From NCBI GenBank assembly GCA_963719135.1, contig CAVRAZ010000010.1, forward strand, positions 24,645 through 88,644: DNA of 64,000 bases. The letters run 5' to 3'. A program made the position numbers and the translations under genes. The DNA is from CAVRAZ01 sp963719135. GTDB lineage: Bacteria; Pseudomonadota; Gammaproteobacteria; DSM-19610. The notes beneath the pieces are model-generated. The model ran no database searches. It saw nothing but the letters and a program-made list of their open reading frames with translations, and was not told the DNA's origin. Positions 8,786-17,538 of this stretch are shown here, in pieces; position 1 is the first letter of the stretch; each line of letters begins with the position of its first letter.

Positions 8786-8950
8786 GTCACCGACCCGAAT
8801 GGCACTTACTTAAGCCCAGAACTGCCGTCATCCCGGCGAAGGCCGGGATCCAGAATCTACAATAGTGGTAGTTTTCCTGGATTCCGGCCTTCGCCGGAAT
8901 GACGAAACCCCTGAATTCAGAGTTAAGTAAGTGCCATTCGTCACCGACCC
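8786..8950. repeat. MITE-like palindromic element with 11-bp target duplication
   Basis: A 143-bp non-coding element (8797-8939) has perfect 17-bp terminal inverted repeats (GAATGGCACTTACTTAA). It is flanked by the 11-bp direct repeat GTCACCGACCC (8786-8796 and 8940-8950). Inside is a second palindrome of REP type (8826-8904) built from GTCATCCCGGCGAAGGCCGG and its complement. The direct repeat looks like a target-site duplication, which would make this a mobilised miniature element, but GTGAC/GTCAC pairing nearby leaves some ambiguity. Confidence 0.7.
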
Positions 8951-8979
8951 CTTTTTTTCAAGCGTCAATATTCTGCTCG

Positions 8980-9996
8980 TCAACCAGGTTCTTCACGCCC
9001 TATTCTGTGCACCCGCCGCCATTTCCCAGGTGGTGTCCCGACCAGTCGTTTGAATGCGCGCGTAAATGCGGCTTCGGATTCATAGCCTACATCGAGTGCT
9101 ATCGATACCACGGGCGCGCGGCTATGGCGCAGCAGATTCGACGCTATCTGCATCCGCCACTGGGTAAGGTATTGCATGGGCGGCTGCCCGATAAGCCGCA
9201 CGAATCGGTCATGGAAGGCTGATCGAGACAATGCAATTTCGTCCGCCAGCATTTCTATCGTCCATGCGCGGGACGGATATTCGTGAATCAGCGCAAGTGC
9301 GCGTCCCACAGTGTGGTCGCGCAACCCCGCAAGCCAGCCGGTGCTTTCCACCGGTAGCCTTTCCACGTAGCGCCGAACTGCATCGACGAACATCATTTCG
9401 CTGATACGCTCAAGTACAGCCTGGCCTCCGGGAGTTTTGTTGCGCGAGGCATTAACCGCCTGCCGCATGACCTGGCTGATCCAGGTACTATCGCTGCCTG
9501 CGGGCAGGTGCAGCAGGCGAGGCAGCGCTGCAATCAATGGATTGAAAGGGCGCAGATCACAACCGAGAAATCCGCACGCGACATTAGTGGGCGACTCCGC
9601 CTCCGCAGGGACTCCATAGGAGAATTCAGTCGGCGTATGGAACACGACAGGAATCGGCTTTGGATCGTTGCGTGTCGCGTACACCCATTCCGCGCTGAAG
9701 CGAGCAGGGCGGATTCCCGGGGCGCTCGAGATTACGTGCGCGTCACCTTGCGGAAACATCACGATATCGCCCGTTTCGAGACGCACCGGAGGCTCGCCGA
9801 CGATTGCCGCCCAACCGCTGCCCTTGGTGATCACGTGATACTCCATCACATGCTCGGCGCCGGGAATCACCGCCCCCGCAATCTCTTTGGCGGGAGGCGC
9901 CTCAGCAGCCCAGTCGAGCCCAAAACCCAGATCGTAGAACACCGCCCCGCGCAGGCGCACTGAGCGCAGCACATCAGACAGCGTGTCGGCAGTCAT
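8980..9996 (-). CDS. AraC-family transcriptional regulator with cupin sensor domain
   Basis: The N-terminal half is a cupin-like ligand domain (EYHVITKGSGWAAIVGEP, then LETGDIVMFPQGDAHVI). The C-terminal 100 residues carry two helix-turn-helix units of AraC type (WTIEMLADEIALSRSAFHDR, then DVGYESEAAFTRAFKRLVG, ending TPPGKWR). I chose ATG 9996 (MTADTLSDVL); the longer open frame to 10095 begins in the divergent promoter region and looks non-coding. It is divergent to the methyltransferase gene, which it may control. Inducer unknown. Confidence 0.85.
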   Translation of the reverse strand: MTADTLSDVLRSVRLRGAVFYDLGFGLDWAAEAPPAKEIAGAVIPGAEHVMEYHVITKGSGWAAIVGEPPVRLETGDIVMFPQGDAHVISSAPGIRPARFSAEWVYATRNDPKPIPVVFHTPTEFSYGVPAEAESPTNVACGFLGCDLRPFNPLIAALPRLLHLPAGSDSTWISQVMRQAVNASRNKTPGGQAVLERISEMMFVDAVRRYVERLPVESTGWLAGLRDHTVGRALALIHEYPSRAWTIEMLADEIALSRSAFHDRFVRLIGQPPMQYLTQWRMQIASNLLRHSRAPVVSIALDVGYESEAAFTRAFKRLVGTPPGKWRRVHRIGREEPG

Positions 9997-10177
9997 ACTT
10001 CGGATTCCAGGACGAATGGCCAAGTGCGGCGGACGCTCGGTCAAGTCGGCCGGTAAGTCAGGACGCCTGGACAAATTAGAACGACGCCAGGGCAAGTGTC
10101 AAGCGCACACACGGCGAATAATCGGAGCCGTTCGCAAGCGTTACCGGAATTATCAACCGCCCTATAGGAGAACAGAC
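9997..10177. promoter_or_regulatory. Divergent promoter region
   Basis: 180 bp between the AraC regulator and the methyltransferase gene, which are transcribed away from each other. No protein signal is seen. It must hold both promoters and probably the regulator's binding sites; I could not pick out boxes with confidence. Confidence 0.4.
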
Positions 10178-11035
10178 ATGACCACTCTTGGCCTTTCCAC
10201 GCCCCCAAGGCAAACAGAGCGCGCCCAGGTTGCATCGCAGTGGGCGAACATCAAGGAGCGCCAGAAGGCGACCTGGTCCAGCGGCGATTTCGCCGTCATT
10301 GGCGTTACCCTCCAGATCGTGGGTGAAGCGTTGGCCGAGGCTGCCGATATCCGTGCCGGCGAGCGTGTTCTCGATATCGCCGCCGGCAACGGCAACGCCA
10401 CGCTGGCTGCCGCACGCCGCTTCGCCGAAGTCACTTCGACCGACTATGTGCCGGCGCTGCTCGAAAAAGGCCGCGCGCGCGCTGAAGCCGAAGGATTGCA
10501 GGTCGAATTCCAGAACGCCGACGCCGAAGACCTGCCGTTCCCCGACGGCATTTTCGATGTTGTGCTTTCCACGTTTGGAGCCATGTTCACTCCGGATCAC
10601 AGGCGTCCCGCACGCGAGATGCTGCGTGTGGTGCGTGACGGCGGCCGCATCGGATTGACGAATTGGACACCCGAGGGCTTTATCGGGCAGTTGTTCAAGG
10701 TCGTCGGTTCCTACATTCCGGCGCCGCCCGGACTGAAATCACCTGCCTTGTGGGGCACCGAACCGCACATCGTCGAACTGTTCGGCCCTGACGCTGCGGA
10801 CATACGCACGGCGCGCAGGAACTTCAATTTCCGCTATCGCTCCGCGGCGCATTGGGTTCAGATCTTCCGCGACTTCTACGGGCCGACGCACAAAGCGTTT
10901 TCGGCGCTGGACAGCGCTGGCCGGGACGCGCTTGCACAGGACATTATGAGGTTGCTCGACAAATGCAACATCGCCGGACCCTCATCGTTGGTGGTGCCCA
11001 GCGAATACCTTGAGGTCGTGATCGTGCGCAAGTGA
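10178..11035 (+). CDS. Class I SAM-dependent methyltransferase (UbiE/MenG-like)
   Basis: 285 residues from ATG 10178, preceded by ATAGGAG. Methyltransferase motif I is VLDIAAGNGNATL, and later motifs are FQNADAEDLPFPDGIFDVVL and MLRVVRDGGRIGLTNWTPEG. These match the Methyltransf_11/25 group, often acting on small molecules or quinone-type substrates. The acceptor cannot be deduced. It lies upstream of, and is possibly co-transcribed with, the GFA-family gene, and divergent to the AraC regulator. Confidence 0.85.
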   Translation: MTTLGLSTPPRQTERAQVASQWANIKERQKATWSSGDFAVIGVTLQIVGEALAEAADIRAGERVLDIAAGNGNATLAAARRFAEVTSTDYVPALLEKGRARAEAEGLQVEFQNADAEDLPFPDGIFDVVLSTFGAMFTPDHRRPAREMLRVVRDGGRIGLTNWTPEGFIGQLFKVVGSYIPAPPGLKSPALWGTEPHIVELFGPDAADIRTARRNFNFRYRSAAHWVQIFRDFYGPTHKAFSALDSAGRDALAQDIMRLLDKCNIAGPSSLVVPSEYLEVVIVRK

Positions 11036-11110
11036 ATATCAACGGAACAGATCCACCCGCAGGTGAGATCACATCGCCAGAACGAGAGCAAACCACCCAG
11101 GAGGTGCATC

Positions 11111-11545
11111 ATGAGTAATGGCAAAGTGTACAAAGGCGGCTGCTTTTGCGGCGCGGTACAGTTCACGGTCAGTGGTGAGCCGGCCGCGATGGGATATTGT
11201 CATTGTGAGTCGTGTCGGCGCTGGTCGGCGGGACCGGTTAACGCTTTCACACTGTGGAAGCCCGAAACGGTACAGATCACGCAGGGGACGGACAATATCG
11301 CCACTTACAACAAGACGGCGCGCAGTTATCGCAAATGGTGCAAGACGTGCGGCGGCCATCTATTTACCGATCATCCCGAATGGGCGCTGATAGACGTGTA
11401 CGCAGCGGTTATTCCGGAATTTCCGTACAACCCCGGCATCCATGTCAACTATGCGGAGACGGTACTGCGAATCAAGGACGGGTTGCCGAAGTTGCAGGAC
11501 GTTCCAAAGGAAATGGGTGGCTCAGGCGCAAGCGTAGCGGAATAG
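11111..11545 (+). CDS. GFA-family zinc protein (glutathione-dependent formaldehyde-activating-like)
   Basis: 144 residues from ATG 11111 behind a strong AGGAGG site. Zinc ligands typical of the family are present: C11 and C13 (GGCFCGAV), C30, C32 and C35 (YCHCESCRRW), and C77 and C80 (KWCKTCGGHLF). The founding member was named for glutathione-formaldehyde condensation, but most relatives have no proven activity. It follows the methyltransferase by 75 bp and may share its transcript. Confidence 0.85.
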   Translation: MSNGKVYKGGCFCGAVQFTVSGEPAAMGYCHCESCRRWSAGPVNAFTLWKPETVQITQGTDNIATYNKTARSYRKWCKTCGGHLFTDHPEWALIDVYAAVIPEFPYNPGIHVNYAETVLRIKDGLPKLQDVPKEMGGSGASVAE

Positions 11546-11634
11546 AAGGTTCAGGTCATCGACAGCTCCAGCCGGTCGAGGTGGCAGCCGTGCTGCTCTG
11601 CTGCTTCGGGCCGTGCGGTCTAGACATCATGTTT

Positions 11635-11715
11635 TGACCTGCCCATCTCAACGCGCGTGGGTTATGTTGAGATGGGAACACCTAAACACAGAGCCATAAT
11701 TGAGAGGGCAGGTCA
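11635..11715. repeat. 81-bp palindromic miniature repeat
   Basis: Outer arms TGACCTGCCC (11635-11644) and GGGCAGGTCA (11706-11715) are perfectly complementary. An inner pair CCCATCTCAAC (11642-11652) and GTTGAGATGGG (11666-11676) makes a second, overlapping stem. It sits in the convergent gap between the GFA gene and the hydrolase gene and could act as a bidirectional terminator or be a miniature IS relic. The rest of the 11546-11817 gap holds nothing recognisable. Confidence 0.55.
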
Positions 11716-11817
11716 TCACCCCCTGCCCTTGGCTCGCCCGGCTGGAATGGCGTTACGGTCGCGTGCGTCTGACGGCGCACAACTACCGGCAGCCGTAATC
11801 CGCGGCTTCCCCGCGGC

Positions 11818-12522
11818 TCAGACCGCCGCGGCGGCCTTCACCAGGGCGTCGAACAGACTCTGCTGGATGGGGTCGGTGGCGGCGGTGAGTTCCGGGTGCC
11901 ACTGCACCGCCACTACCCAGGGATAGCCTGGCAGTTCACAGGCCTCCACCAGCCTGTCGGGGGCGTAGCCGGCCGGTTTCAGGCCACGCCCCAGCGTCTT
12001 GATGCCCTGGTGGTGCCAGGAGGCGGCCTCAATGTTCTCCTGCTTCAGCAGGACGCCCAGAAAGCTGTCCGGCAGGATGCGCAGGGCATGCGGGATCGGT
12101 TCGCGCGGCGGCGCGCGGTGTTGCACGGTGGTCTCGCCGTAGGCGTCCGGCAGGTGCTCGTGCAGGCTGCCGCCCAGGAGCACGTTGAGGATCTGCATGC
12201 CGCGGCAGATGGCGAACACCGGCATGCGCCGTTCCAGGGCCGCGGCCAGCAGCGCAAATTCGCTGGCGTCGCGTTCGTGGTCGATGTTGTACAGCGTCTC
12301 GTGCGGGCCGCCGCCGTAGCGCGCCGGATCGATGTCACCGCCGCCGGAAAGGATCAGCGCATCGATCAGGGCCAGCCAGTCGCCGGGCTCGCAGTCACAC
12401 GGCGGCAGCAGCACGGGCACGCCGCCGGCCCGGCGTACGGCGTCGGTGTATTCCGCCGGCAGGCTGTAGCGGTTGCTCTCGCCGCGCCCGTAGGTGGTTA
12501 TGCCGATGACCGGCCCGCTCAT
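11818..12522 (-). CDS. Gamma-glutamyl amide hydrolase, class I amidotransferase (PuuD-like)
   Basis: Cleaves the gamma-glutamyl bond of an N-gamma-glutamyl intermediate, releasing glutamate. The class I glutamine-amidotransferase triad is visible: Cys106 (FAICRGMQ), His209 and Glu211 (QWHPE). SGGGDIDPARYGG and the SWHHQGIK loop are typical of the PuuD group (family peptidase C26). At 234 residues it is close to the usual 254. Its ATG overlaps the stop of the preceding dehydrogenase gene by 4 bp, indicating translational coupling. It is the last gene of the four-gene operon. Confidence 0.88.
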   Translation of the reverse strand: MSGPVIGITTYGRGESNRYSLPAEYTDAVRRAGGVPVLLPPCDCEPGDWLALIDALILSGGGDIDPARYGGGPHETLYNIDHERDASEFALLAAALERRMPVFAICRGMQILNVLLGGSLHEHLPDAYGETTVQHRAPPREPIPHALRILPDSFLGVLLKQENIEAASWHHQGIKTLGRGLKPAGYAPDRLVEACELPGYPWVVAVQWHPELTAATDPIQQSLFDALVKAAAAV

Positions 12523-13688
12523 GCCGGCAGGCGACCGTTCAGGGCGTCGAGGAAGATCTGCCTGAGTTCCTTCGCGGTTACCGGTACGGGGTTGCCGGGC
12601 GTGGAGGGGTCGCGCTCGGCCTCCGCGGCAATGCGGTCCAGGTCGCGGTCATCCACGCCCAGCCCGGCCAGCGTGTGGGGGATGCCAAGCGCCTCGCGCA
12701 GCGACAGTATCCAGGCGAGGAAACCGTCGAAGTCGGGCGCAGACAGGCCCAGATAGCGTGCCGCCGCGGCGATGCGGGTCGCGATCGCCGGGCGGTTGAA
12801 GGCCAGCACGTACGGCATGAACACCGCGTTGGTCAGGCCGTGATGGGTGTCGTAATGCGCGCCTACCGGATGGCTGAGGGAGTGGATGGCGCCCAGGCCC
12901 TTCTGGAAGGCGGTGGCGCCCATGCCGGCGGCGGCCAGCATGTGGCCGCGCGCTTCCAGCTTGCCGCCGTCGGCGTAGGCGACGGGCAGGTAAGCGTGCA
13001 CCAGACGCATGCCCTCCACGGCGATGCCGTCGGCGAGCGGGTGGTAGCCGGGCGCGCAGTAGGCCTCCAGGCAGTGGGCCAGCGCGTCCATGCCGGTCCA
13101 TGCCGTGAGGTTGGGTGGCAGACCGACGGTCAGCGCTGGATCCATGATGACCTGGGCGGGCAGCATGCGCGGATGGAAGATGATGACCTTGCGCTGTTCG
13201 GACTCGTTGATCAGCACCGCGGCGCGGCCCAGGTCCGAGCCGGTGCCGGCCGTGGTGGGGACGGCGATGATGGGCGCGATGCCATCAGGGTCGGCGCGCA
13301 GGTAGTTGTCGCCCACGTCCTCGAAGTCCCACAGCGGCCGGGTCTGGCCGGCCATCAGCCCCACGGCCTTGCCGACGTCCAGCGCGCTGCCGCCGCCGAA
13401 GGCGATGACCCCGTCGCAGCCGCCGGCACGATAGACGTCCAGGGCCGCTTCGAGATTGGTCCCCACCGGATTGGACTTGAGCGCGCTGAAGACCTTGACC
13501 GGCAGGCCGGCGGTTTCGAGTATCCCGCAGGTGTCGCTGAACAGGGGCAACCCGGCCAGACCGGGATCGGTGACGAGCAGCGGACGCGTAACACCGAGTT
13601 CGCGGCAGGACGCGGGCAGCTCACGGATGCGACCGGCGCCGAAGCGCACGCGCGTGGGGTAGTTCCAGTTACCGACGGGAAGCTGCAT
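12519..13688 (-). CDS. Iron-containing alcohol dehydrogenase
   Basis: Group III NAD-dependent dehydrogenase of 389 residues. The dinucleotide-binding stretch is GVIAFGGGSALDVGKAVG, followed by VPTTAGTGSD. Metal ligands are expected in WTGMDALAHCLEAY (Asp, His) and in GAIHSLSHPVGAHYDTHHG (His residues). In this operon it probably oxidises the hydroxyl of a gamma-glutamylated amino alcohol to an aldehyde for the next enzyme; this is inferred from neighbours. It lies 8 bp from the aldehyde dehydrogenase stop and overlaps the hydrolase gene by 4 bp. Confidence 0.88.
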   Translation of the reverse strand: MQLPVGNWNYPTRVRFGAGRIRELPASCRELGVTRPLLVTDPGLAGLPLFSDTCGILETAGLPVKVFSALKSNPVGTNLEAALDVYRAGGCDGVIAFGGGSALDVGKAVGLMAGQTRPLWDFEDVGDNYLRADPDGIAPIIAVPTTAGTGSDLGRAAVLINESEQRKVIIFHPRMLPAQVIMDPALTVGLPPNLTAWTGMDALAHCLEAYCAPGYHPLADGIAVEGMRLVHAYLPVAYADGGKLEARGHMLAAAGMGATAFQKGLGAIHSLSHPVGAHYDTHHGLTNAVFMPYVLAFNRPAIATRIAAAARYLGLSAPDFDGFLAWILSLREALGIPHTLAGLGVDDRDLDRIAAEAERDPSTPGNPVPVTAKELRQIFLDALNGRLPA

Positions 13689-13696
13689 GGCGGTCC

Positions 13697-15094
13697 TCAG
13701 TGGGTGAGGGTCTTCAGGTGGAAGGATTTGGGCCGGGTGAGCTGTGCGTAGCCCAGCGGCGAGAGCGTGCAGCCGCGCCCGCTGTCGCGCACGCCGGTCC
13801 AGGCCAGGGCGGGGTCGAGGTAGTCGCAGCGGTTCATGAAACAGGTGCCGGTGGCGATGCGTCCGCCGAGCGCCAGGGCGGCGTCGGCGTCGGCGGTCCA
13901 GATCGAGGCGGTCAATCCGTAGGGGCTGTCGTTCATCAGCGCGACGGCCTCCTCGTCGGTGTCTACCGGCATGATGCCGACCACCGGCCCGAAGCTCTCC
14001 TCGCGCATCAGGCTCATGCTGTGATTCACGTCCACCAGCACCTGCGGCGCGAGGTAGGGCGTGCCCGGTTTGGACGCGGGGAATCCGGCCTCGTCGATCA
14101 GCGCGCGGGCGCCTGAGGCCCGCGCGTCGGCGATCTGCCTGCGCACCCAGTCCGCGGCGCGGGTGCGTACCATCGGGCCCAGGGTGGTGGCGGGGTCCAG
14201 CGGGTTGCCGAGCACGTAGCGGCGGGCGCGCTCGACAAAGCCCTCGACGAAGCGGTCGTAAATGCCGCGCTGCACATAGATGCGCTCGATGCCGCAGCAG
14301 GACTGGCCGGCGTTGAAGTAGACGCCCTCCACCAGGTTGTCCAGGCTGTAGTCGAGGTCGGCGTCGCGGCGCACGTAGGCGGGGTCCTTGCCGCCCAGTT
14401 CCAGACCCACGCCGGTGAAGTGCTCGGCCGCGACCTGCTGCACCCTGTGCCCGCCGGCGACCGAGCCGGTGAAGGCGACGAAGTCGACCCGCGGGTCGCG
14501 CAGCGCGCCGTCGGTGGCCGCGTGATCGAGATACAGGTACTGGAACAACCCCTCGGGCAGACCGCCGGCGTGGAAGGCGTCCGCCATGCGCTCGGCGGTG
14601 AGCGGGGTCTGTGAGGACGGCTTGAGGACCACGGCGTTGCCCGCCATCAGCGCGGGCACGATGGAGTTCACCGCGGTGAGGTAGGGATAGTTCCAGGGCG
14701 CGATGACCAGCACCGTGCCCAGCGGTTCGCGGCGGACGAAGCGGGTGAAGGCGGGCAGGGGGTTGGGCGCCGGCAGGTCCGCCAGCGCGTCGGCGGCAAT
14801 GCCGATCATGAACCGCGCCCGCTCCTCGAAGCCGCGCACCTCAGAGGGGCTGTGCGCGATGGGGCGTCCCATCTGCAGGGTGATCTCGTGCGCGATGCGA
14901 TCGCGTTCGGAAACGAAGGCATCCACCGCGCGGCCGAGCCGTTCGGCGCGTTCGGCGATGGGAACAGTACGCCATGCCGCCTGCGCCTGGCGGGCCTGGT
15001 CCAGCAGGGTGTCAAGTTCTGCGGCAGTGGCGTAGGGGCGTTCGACGACGACGGCGCCGTCGATGGGGGAGATCGTACGCAGTGGCTCACTCAT
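13697..15094 (-). CDS. NAD(P)-dependent aldehyde dehydrogenase
   Basis: 465 residues from ATG 15094 (MSEPLRTISPIDGA); the open frame reaches 15316 but the extra N-terminus is Arg/Ser-rich and unlike the family. Catalytic Cys is in FNAGQSCCGIERIYV and the general base Glu in GLELGGKDPAYV. The cofactor region is VIAPWNYPYL and FTGSVAGG. It would oxidise the aldehyde made by the neighbouring iron dehydrogenase to the gamma-glutamyl acid. It closely follows the ligase gene (85 bp) on the same strand. Confidence 0.9.
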   Translation of the reverse strand: MSEPLRTISPIDGAVVVERPYATAAELDTLLDQARQAQAAWRTVPIAERAERLGRAVDAFVSERDRIAHEITLQMGRPIAHSPSEVRGFEERARFMIGIAADALADLPAPNPLPAFTRFVRREPLGTVLVIAPWNYPYLTAVNSIVPALMAGNAVVLKPSSQTPLTAERMADAFHAGGLPEGLFQYLYLDHAATDGALRDPRVDFVAFTGSVAGGHRVQQVAAEHFTGVGLELGGKDPAYVRRDADLDYSLDNLVEGVYFNAGQSCCGIERIYVQRGIYDRFVEGFVERARRYVLGNPLDPATTLGPMVRTRAADWVRRQIADARASGARALIDEAGFPASKPGTPYLAPQVLVDVNHSMSLMREESFGPVVGIMPVDTDEEAVALMNDSPYGLTASIWTADADAALALGGRIATGTCFMNRCDYLDPALAWTGVRDSGRGCTLSPLGYAQLTRPKSFHLKTLTH

Positions 15095-15179
15095 GGATGA
15101 TTCTCTGGTTGACGTGGAAGCCGCACCGCGCACCACGGCGCGGGCGCCGAGGCGTGCATGCCGCCGCTGGATGGGTCCC

Positions 15180-16577
15180 CTATAGGCGCTCGAAGTTTCT
15201 GAACCGCTCCCAGTCGGTGACAGCGGCGTCGAAGGCCTCGATCTCGATGCGCGCCATGTTGGCGTAGTGCTCGACGACCTCCTCGCCGAAGGCCTCGCGC
15301 GCCGCCTGGCTGGCAAGCAGCCGTTCGCGCGCCTCGCGCAGGGTGCGGGGCACGTGCGGCTTGTCGGCGTGGTAGGCGTTGCCCGTGCAGGCCTCCTCCA
15401 GCGACAGCTTGTTGTCGATGCCGTGCAGGCCGGCCGCGATCATTGCCGCCAGGGCGAGATAAGGGTTCACATCGCCGCCCGGCACGCGGTTCTCCACGCG
15501 CAGCGAGGGACCCTGACCGATGACGCGCAGGGCGCAGGTACGGTTGTCGAAGCCCCAGGCGACCCTGGTGGGGGCGAAGGAGCCGAGCGCATAGCGCTTG
15601 TACGAATTGATATTGGGTGCGTAGAACAGGGTGAACTCGCGCAGGCAGGCGAGCTGGCCGGCGAGGAAGTGCTGGAACAGCTGCGACAGCCTGTTCTTCT
15701 TGTCACTGAACACCGGCTCGTCATCCTTGTCGCGCAGGCTCAGGTGGATGTGGCAGGAATTGCCCTCGCGCTCGTTGAACTTGGGCATGAAGGTGATCGA
15801 ATAGCCTTCCTGGGCGGCGATCTCCTTGGCGCCGTTCTTGTAGATGCTGTGGCCGTCGGCGGTACGCAGTGCCTCGTCGAAGTGGAAGTTGATCTCGTGC
15901 TGGCCGGCGTTGCACTCGCCCTTGGCGCTCTCCACGGGGATGCCGGCGCCGTCCATGCAGTTGCAGATGCGCCGCAGCAGCGGTTCGATGCGCGCCGTAC
16001 CCAGCATGGAGTAATCGACGTTGTAGCGATTGGCGGGGGTGAGCCCGCGATAGCCCTTGTCCCAGGCCTCCTCGTAGGTGTCGTTGAACACCAGGAATTC
16101 GAGTTCGGTGCCGGCCAGCGCGATCAGCCCCCGAGCGGCCAGGCGCTCCAACTGGGCGCGCAGGATCTGGCGCGGTGAGGCCACCACCGGGGCGCCATCC
16201 TCCCATTCCAGATCACACATCACCAGAGTGGTGGCGGGATGCCAGGGGACCCGGCGCAGGGTGGACAGGTCCGGGTTGAAGATGAAGTCGCCGTAGCCGC
16301 GTTCCCAGGAGGACATGCTGTAGCCGTCCAGGGTGCGCATCTCCACGTCGACCGCCAGCAGGTAATTGCAGCCCTCGGCCTTGTGGTGAACGACTTCGTC
16401 GAGGAAGTGGTGCGCGGTCAGGCGCTTGCCCTGCATGCGCCCCTGCATGTCGGTCATCACCAGCAGCACGGTGTCCACCGCGCCGTTCTTCACCAGGGCT
16501 TGAAGTTCCTTCAGGGTCAGGGTGCCGGGCACCGCCCCGCCGCCCGCGGGTGTGGAATTATCGTTCGATGAAGGCAT
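15180..16577 (-). CDS. Glutamine-synthetase-like gamma-glutamyl amine ligase (PuuA/GlnA-type)
   Basis: ATP-dependent ligase that joins glutamate to an amine. GS-fold signatures include ALAGTELEFLVFNDTYEEAW, NAGQHEINFHFDEAL, NSCHIHLSL, SFAPTRVAWGFDNRTCALRV and GGDVNPYLALAAMIAAGLHG. The 466-residue length and the lack of the adenylylation loop sequence separate it from nitrogen-assimilating GlnA. I chose ATG 16577 with GGAG seven bases upstream; a TTG at 16583 is the alternative. First gene of the ligase-aldehyde dehydrogenase-iron dehydrogenase-hydrolase operon. Substrate inferred to be an amino alcohol because no amine oxidase is present. Confidence 0.88.
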   Translation of the reverse strand: MPSSNDNSTPAGGGAVPGTLTLKELQALVKNGAVDTVLLVMTDMQGRMQGKRLTAHHFLDEVVHHKAEGCNYLLAVDVEMRTLDGYSMSSWERGYGDFIFNPDLSTLRRVPWHPATTLVMCDLEWEDGAPVVASPRQILRAQLERLAARGLIALAGTELEFLVFNDTYEEAWDKGYRGLTPANRYNVDYSMLGTARIEPLLRRICNCMDGAGIPVESAKGECNAGQHEINFHFDEALRTADGHSIYKNGAKEIAAQEGYSITFMPKFNEREGNSCHIHLSLRDKDDEPVFSDKKNRLSQLFQHFLAGQLACLREFTLFYAPNINSYKRYALGSFAPTRVAWGFDNRTCALRVIGQGPSLRVENRVPGGDVNPYLALAAMIAAGLHGIDNKLSLEEACTGNAYHADKPHVPRTLREARERLLASQAAREAFGEEVVEHYANMARIEIEAFDAAVTDWERFRNFERL

Positions 16578-16640
16578 GACCAATCTCCGAAATGATGACG
16601 ACAGTGCCGCGGCGCGAGACCGGGGTACAGTGCGTGGCCA
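16558..16640 (-). pseudogene. 3'-terminal remnant of an APC permease gene (repeat copy 1)
   Basis: On the minus strand the stretch just upstream of the ligase reads VSRRGTVVIISEIGHAFIER and then a stop that overlaps the ligase start. The same VSRRGTVVIIS segment ends the permease remnant at 18663-18910. The 37 bp 16589-16625 are identical to 18665-18701, and similarity continues more weakly for about 16 bp. This suggests a permease gene originally overlapped the ligase gene and was split by inserted DNA. Confidence 0.5.
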
Positions 16641-17040
16641 GGTTCAGTCGGCATCCCTATCGTACGCGACGTGCTGTTCCCTGGTGAGTGCCGCGTGCTC
16701 CCCGGGGGAATCCGCCACCTCATAGGCCCGAAAAATAGTGGCGGAGTGAGATTCATGTCTACGTACGATTCGGTTGGAGCTCCATTGGAGGGCTCAAGGC
16801 GCTAGAAGCGGGAAATGGGTGCAGGCCAGGATTTCTGCCCTTACAACTGGAAACCCTAAGAAAACGCGGTCTGTCGTTTATTGTTCGCCCGCCGGCAACT
16901 CAATCGCAATGCTATCGCCAACGCGGCGCATAAGGATCAACATGCTGCAAGCTCCGTTTGCTGTGGTAGCGGGGGAGTATCGCGCATCGCGCGCCTAGCG
17001 AAAAGACGCATACGCATTCGCGGCGTGTTGCGCACTACAG
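16641..17040. other. Non-coding stretch, nothing recognised
   Basis: 400 bp without a convincing gene. The only structure noticed is a short inverted repeat, TCCGCCAC against GTGGCGGA, near 16708-16746. It belongs to the roughly 2 kb of debris separating the two permease remnants. Confidence 0.4.
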
Positions 17041-17460
17041 GTGGTAGCACGCGTTTCTTGCGGCGCCATCGATACCCGCAACACCCTGTTCATCGCCGGC
17101 GGCGCGTTCGCCGGTCTCGAGACCATCCTCGGGCGGCGCCCGCGGCCGGCCGGTCCGGCGATCGGTTTTCACAGCGTACCTGGCGCTCGGCAGCGGCGGC
17201 GCCCCAACCCCGACCCGTTCGAGAAGACACGGCCCGAGGACCTGCGTCATTTCGGCCCCCTACCCGAGTTCATCGGCCGCTGCCCGGTAATCACGGCGCT
17301 GCAGGCGCTCGATGAGGCGACCCTGATCCGCGTTCTGACCGAACCGAAGAATGCACCGGTCAAGCACTATCAGCAGTCGTTCAGCCACGACCGCGCGCGG
17401 CTCGAATTCGAGCCCGCGGCGTTCGCAGCGATCGCGAACAGGGGGCGGACGCTCGGTTGA
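17041..17460 (+). pseudogene. clpX: clpX fragment (AAA+ unfoldase, degenerate)
   Basis: The frame contains IDTRNTLFIAGGAFAGLE, RPEDLRHFGPLPEFIGRCPV and LTEPKNAPVKHYQQ, matching the sensor/C-terminal half of ClpX. The Walker A half and zinc-finger domain are missing. The linker between the first two blocks is scrambled, and the end after AFAAIAN departs from the family (normally continuing into an Arg-finger helix). It is a dead relic, probably moved here with mobile DNA; a working clpX must exist elsewhere. Confidence 0.75.
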
Positions 17461-17538
17461 GCAGGTTTGGAACCGCCGGACGGCGCGACACGGAGGCAAG
17501 CAGCGTGCAAGCTGGCGTGTACCGGCGGGCCGTTGCGA

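Noticed and set aside
11818..16577. Standard Puu putrescine operon
   Set aside because: No PuuB oxidase or PuuP/PuuR gene, and an iron alcohol dehydrogenase not found in that pathway is present.
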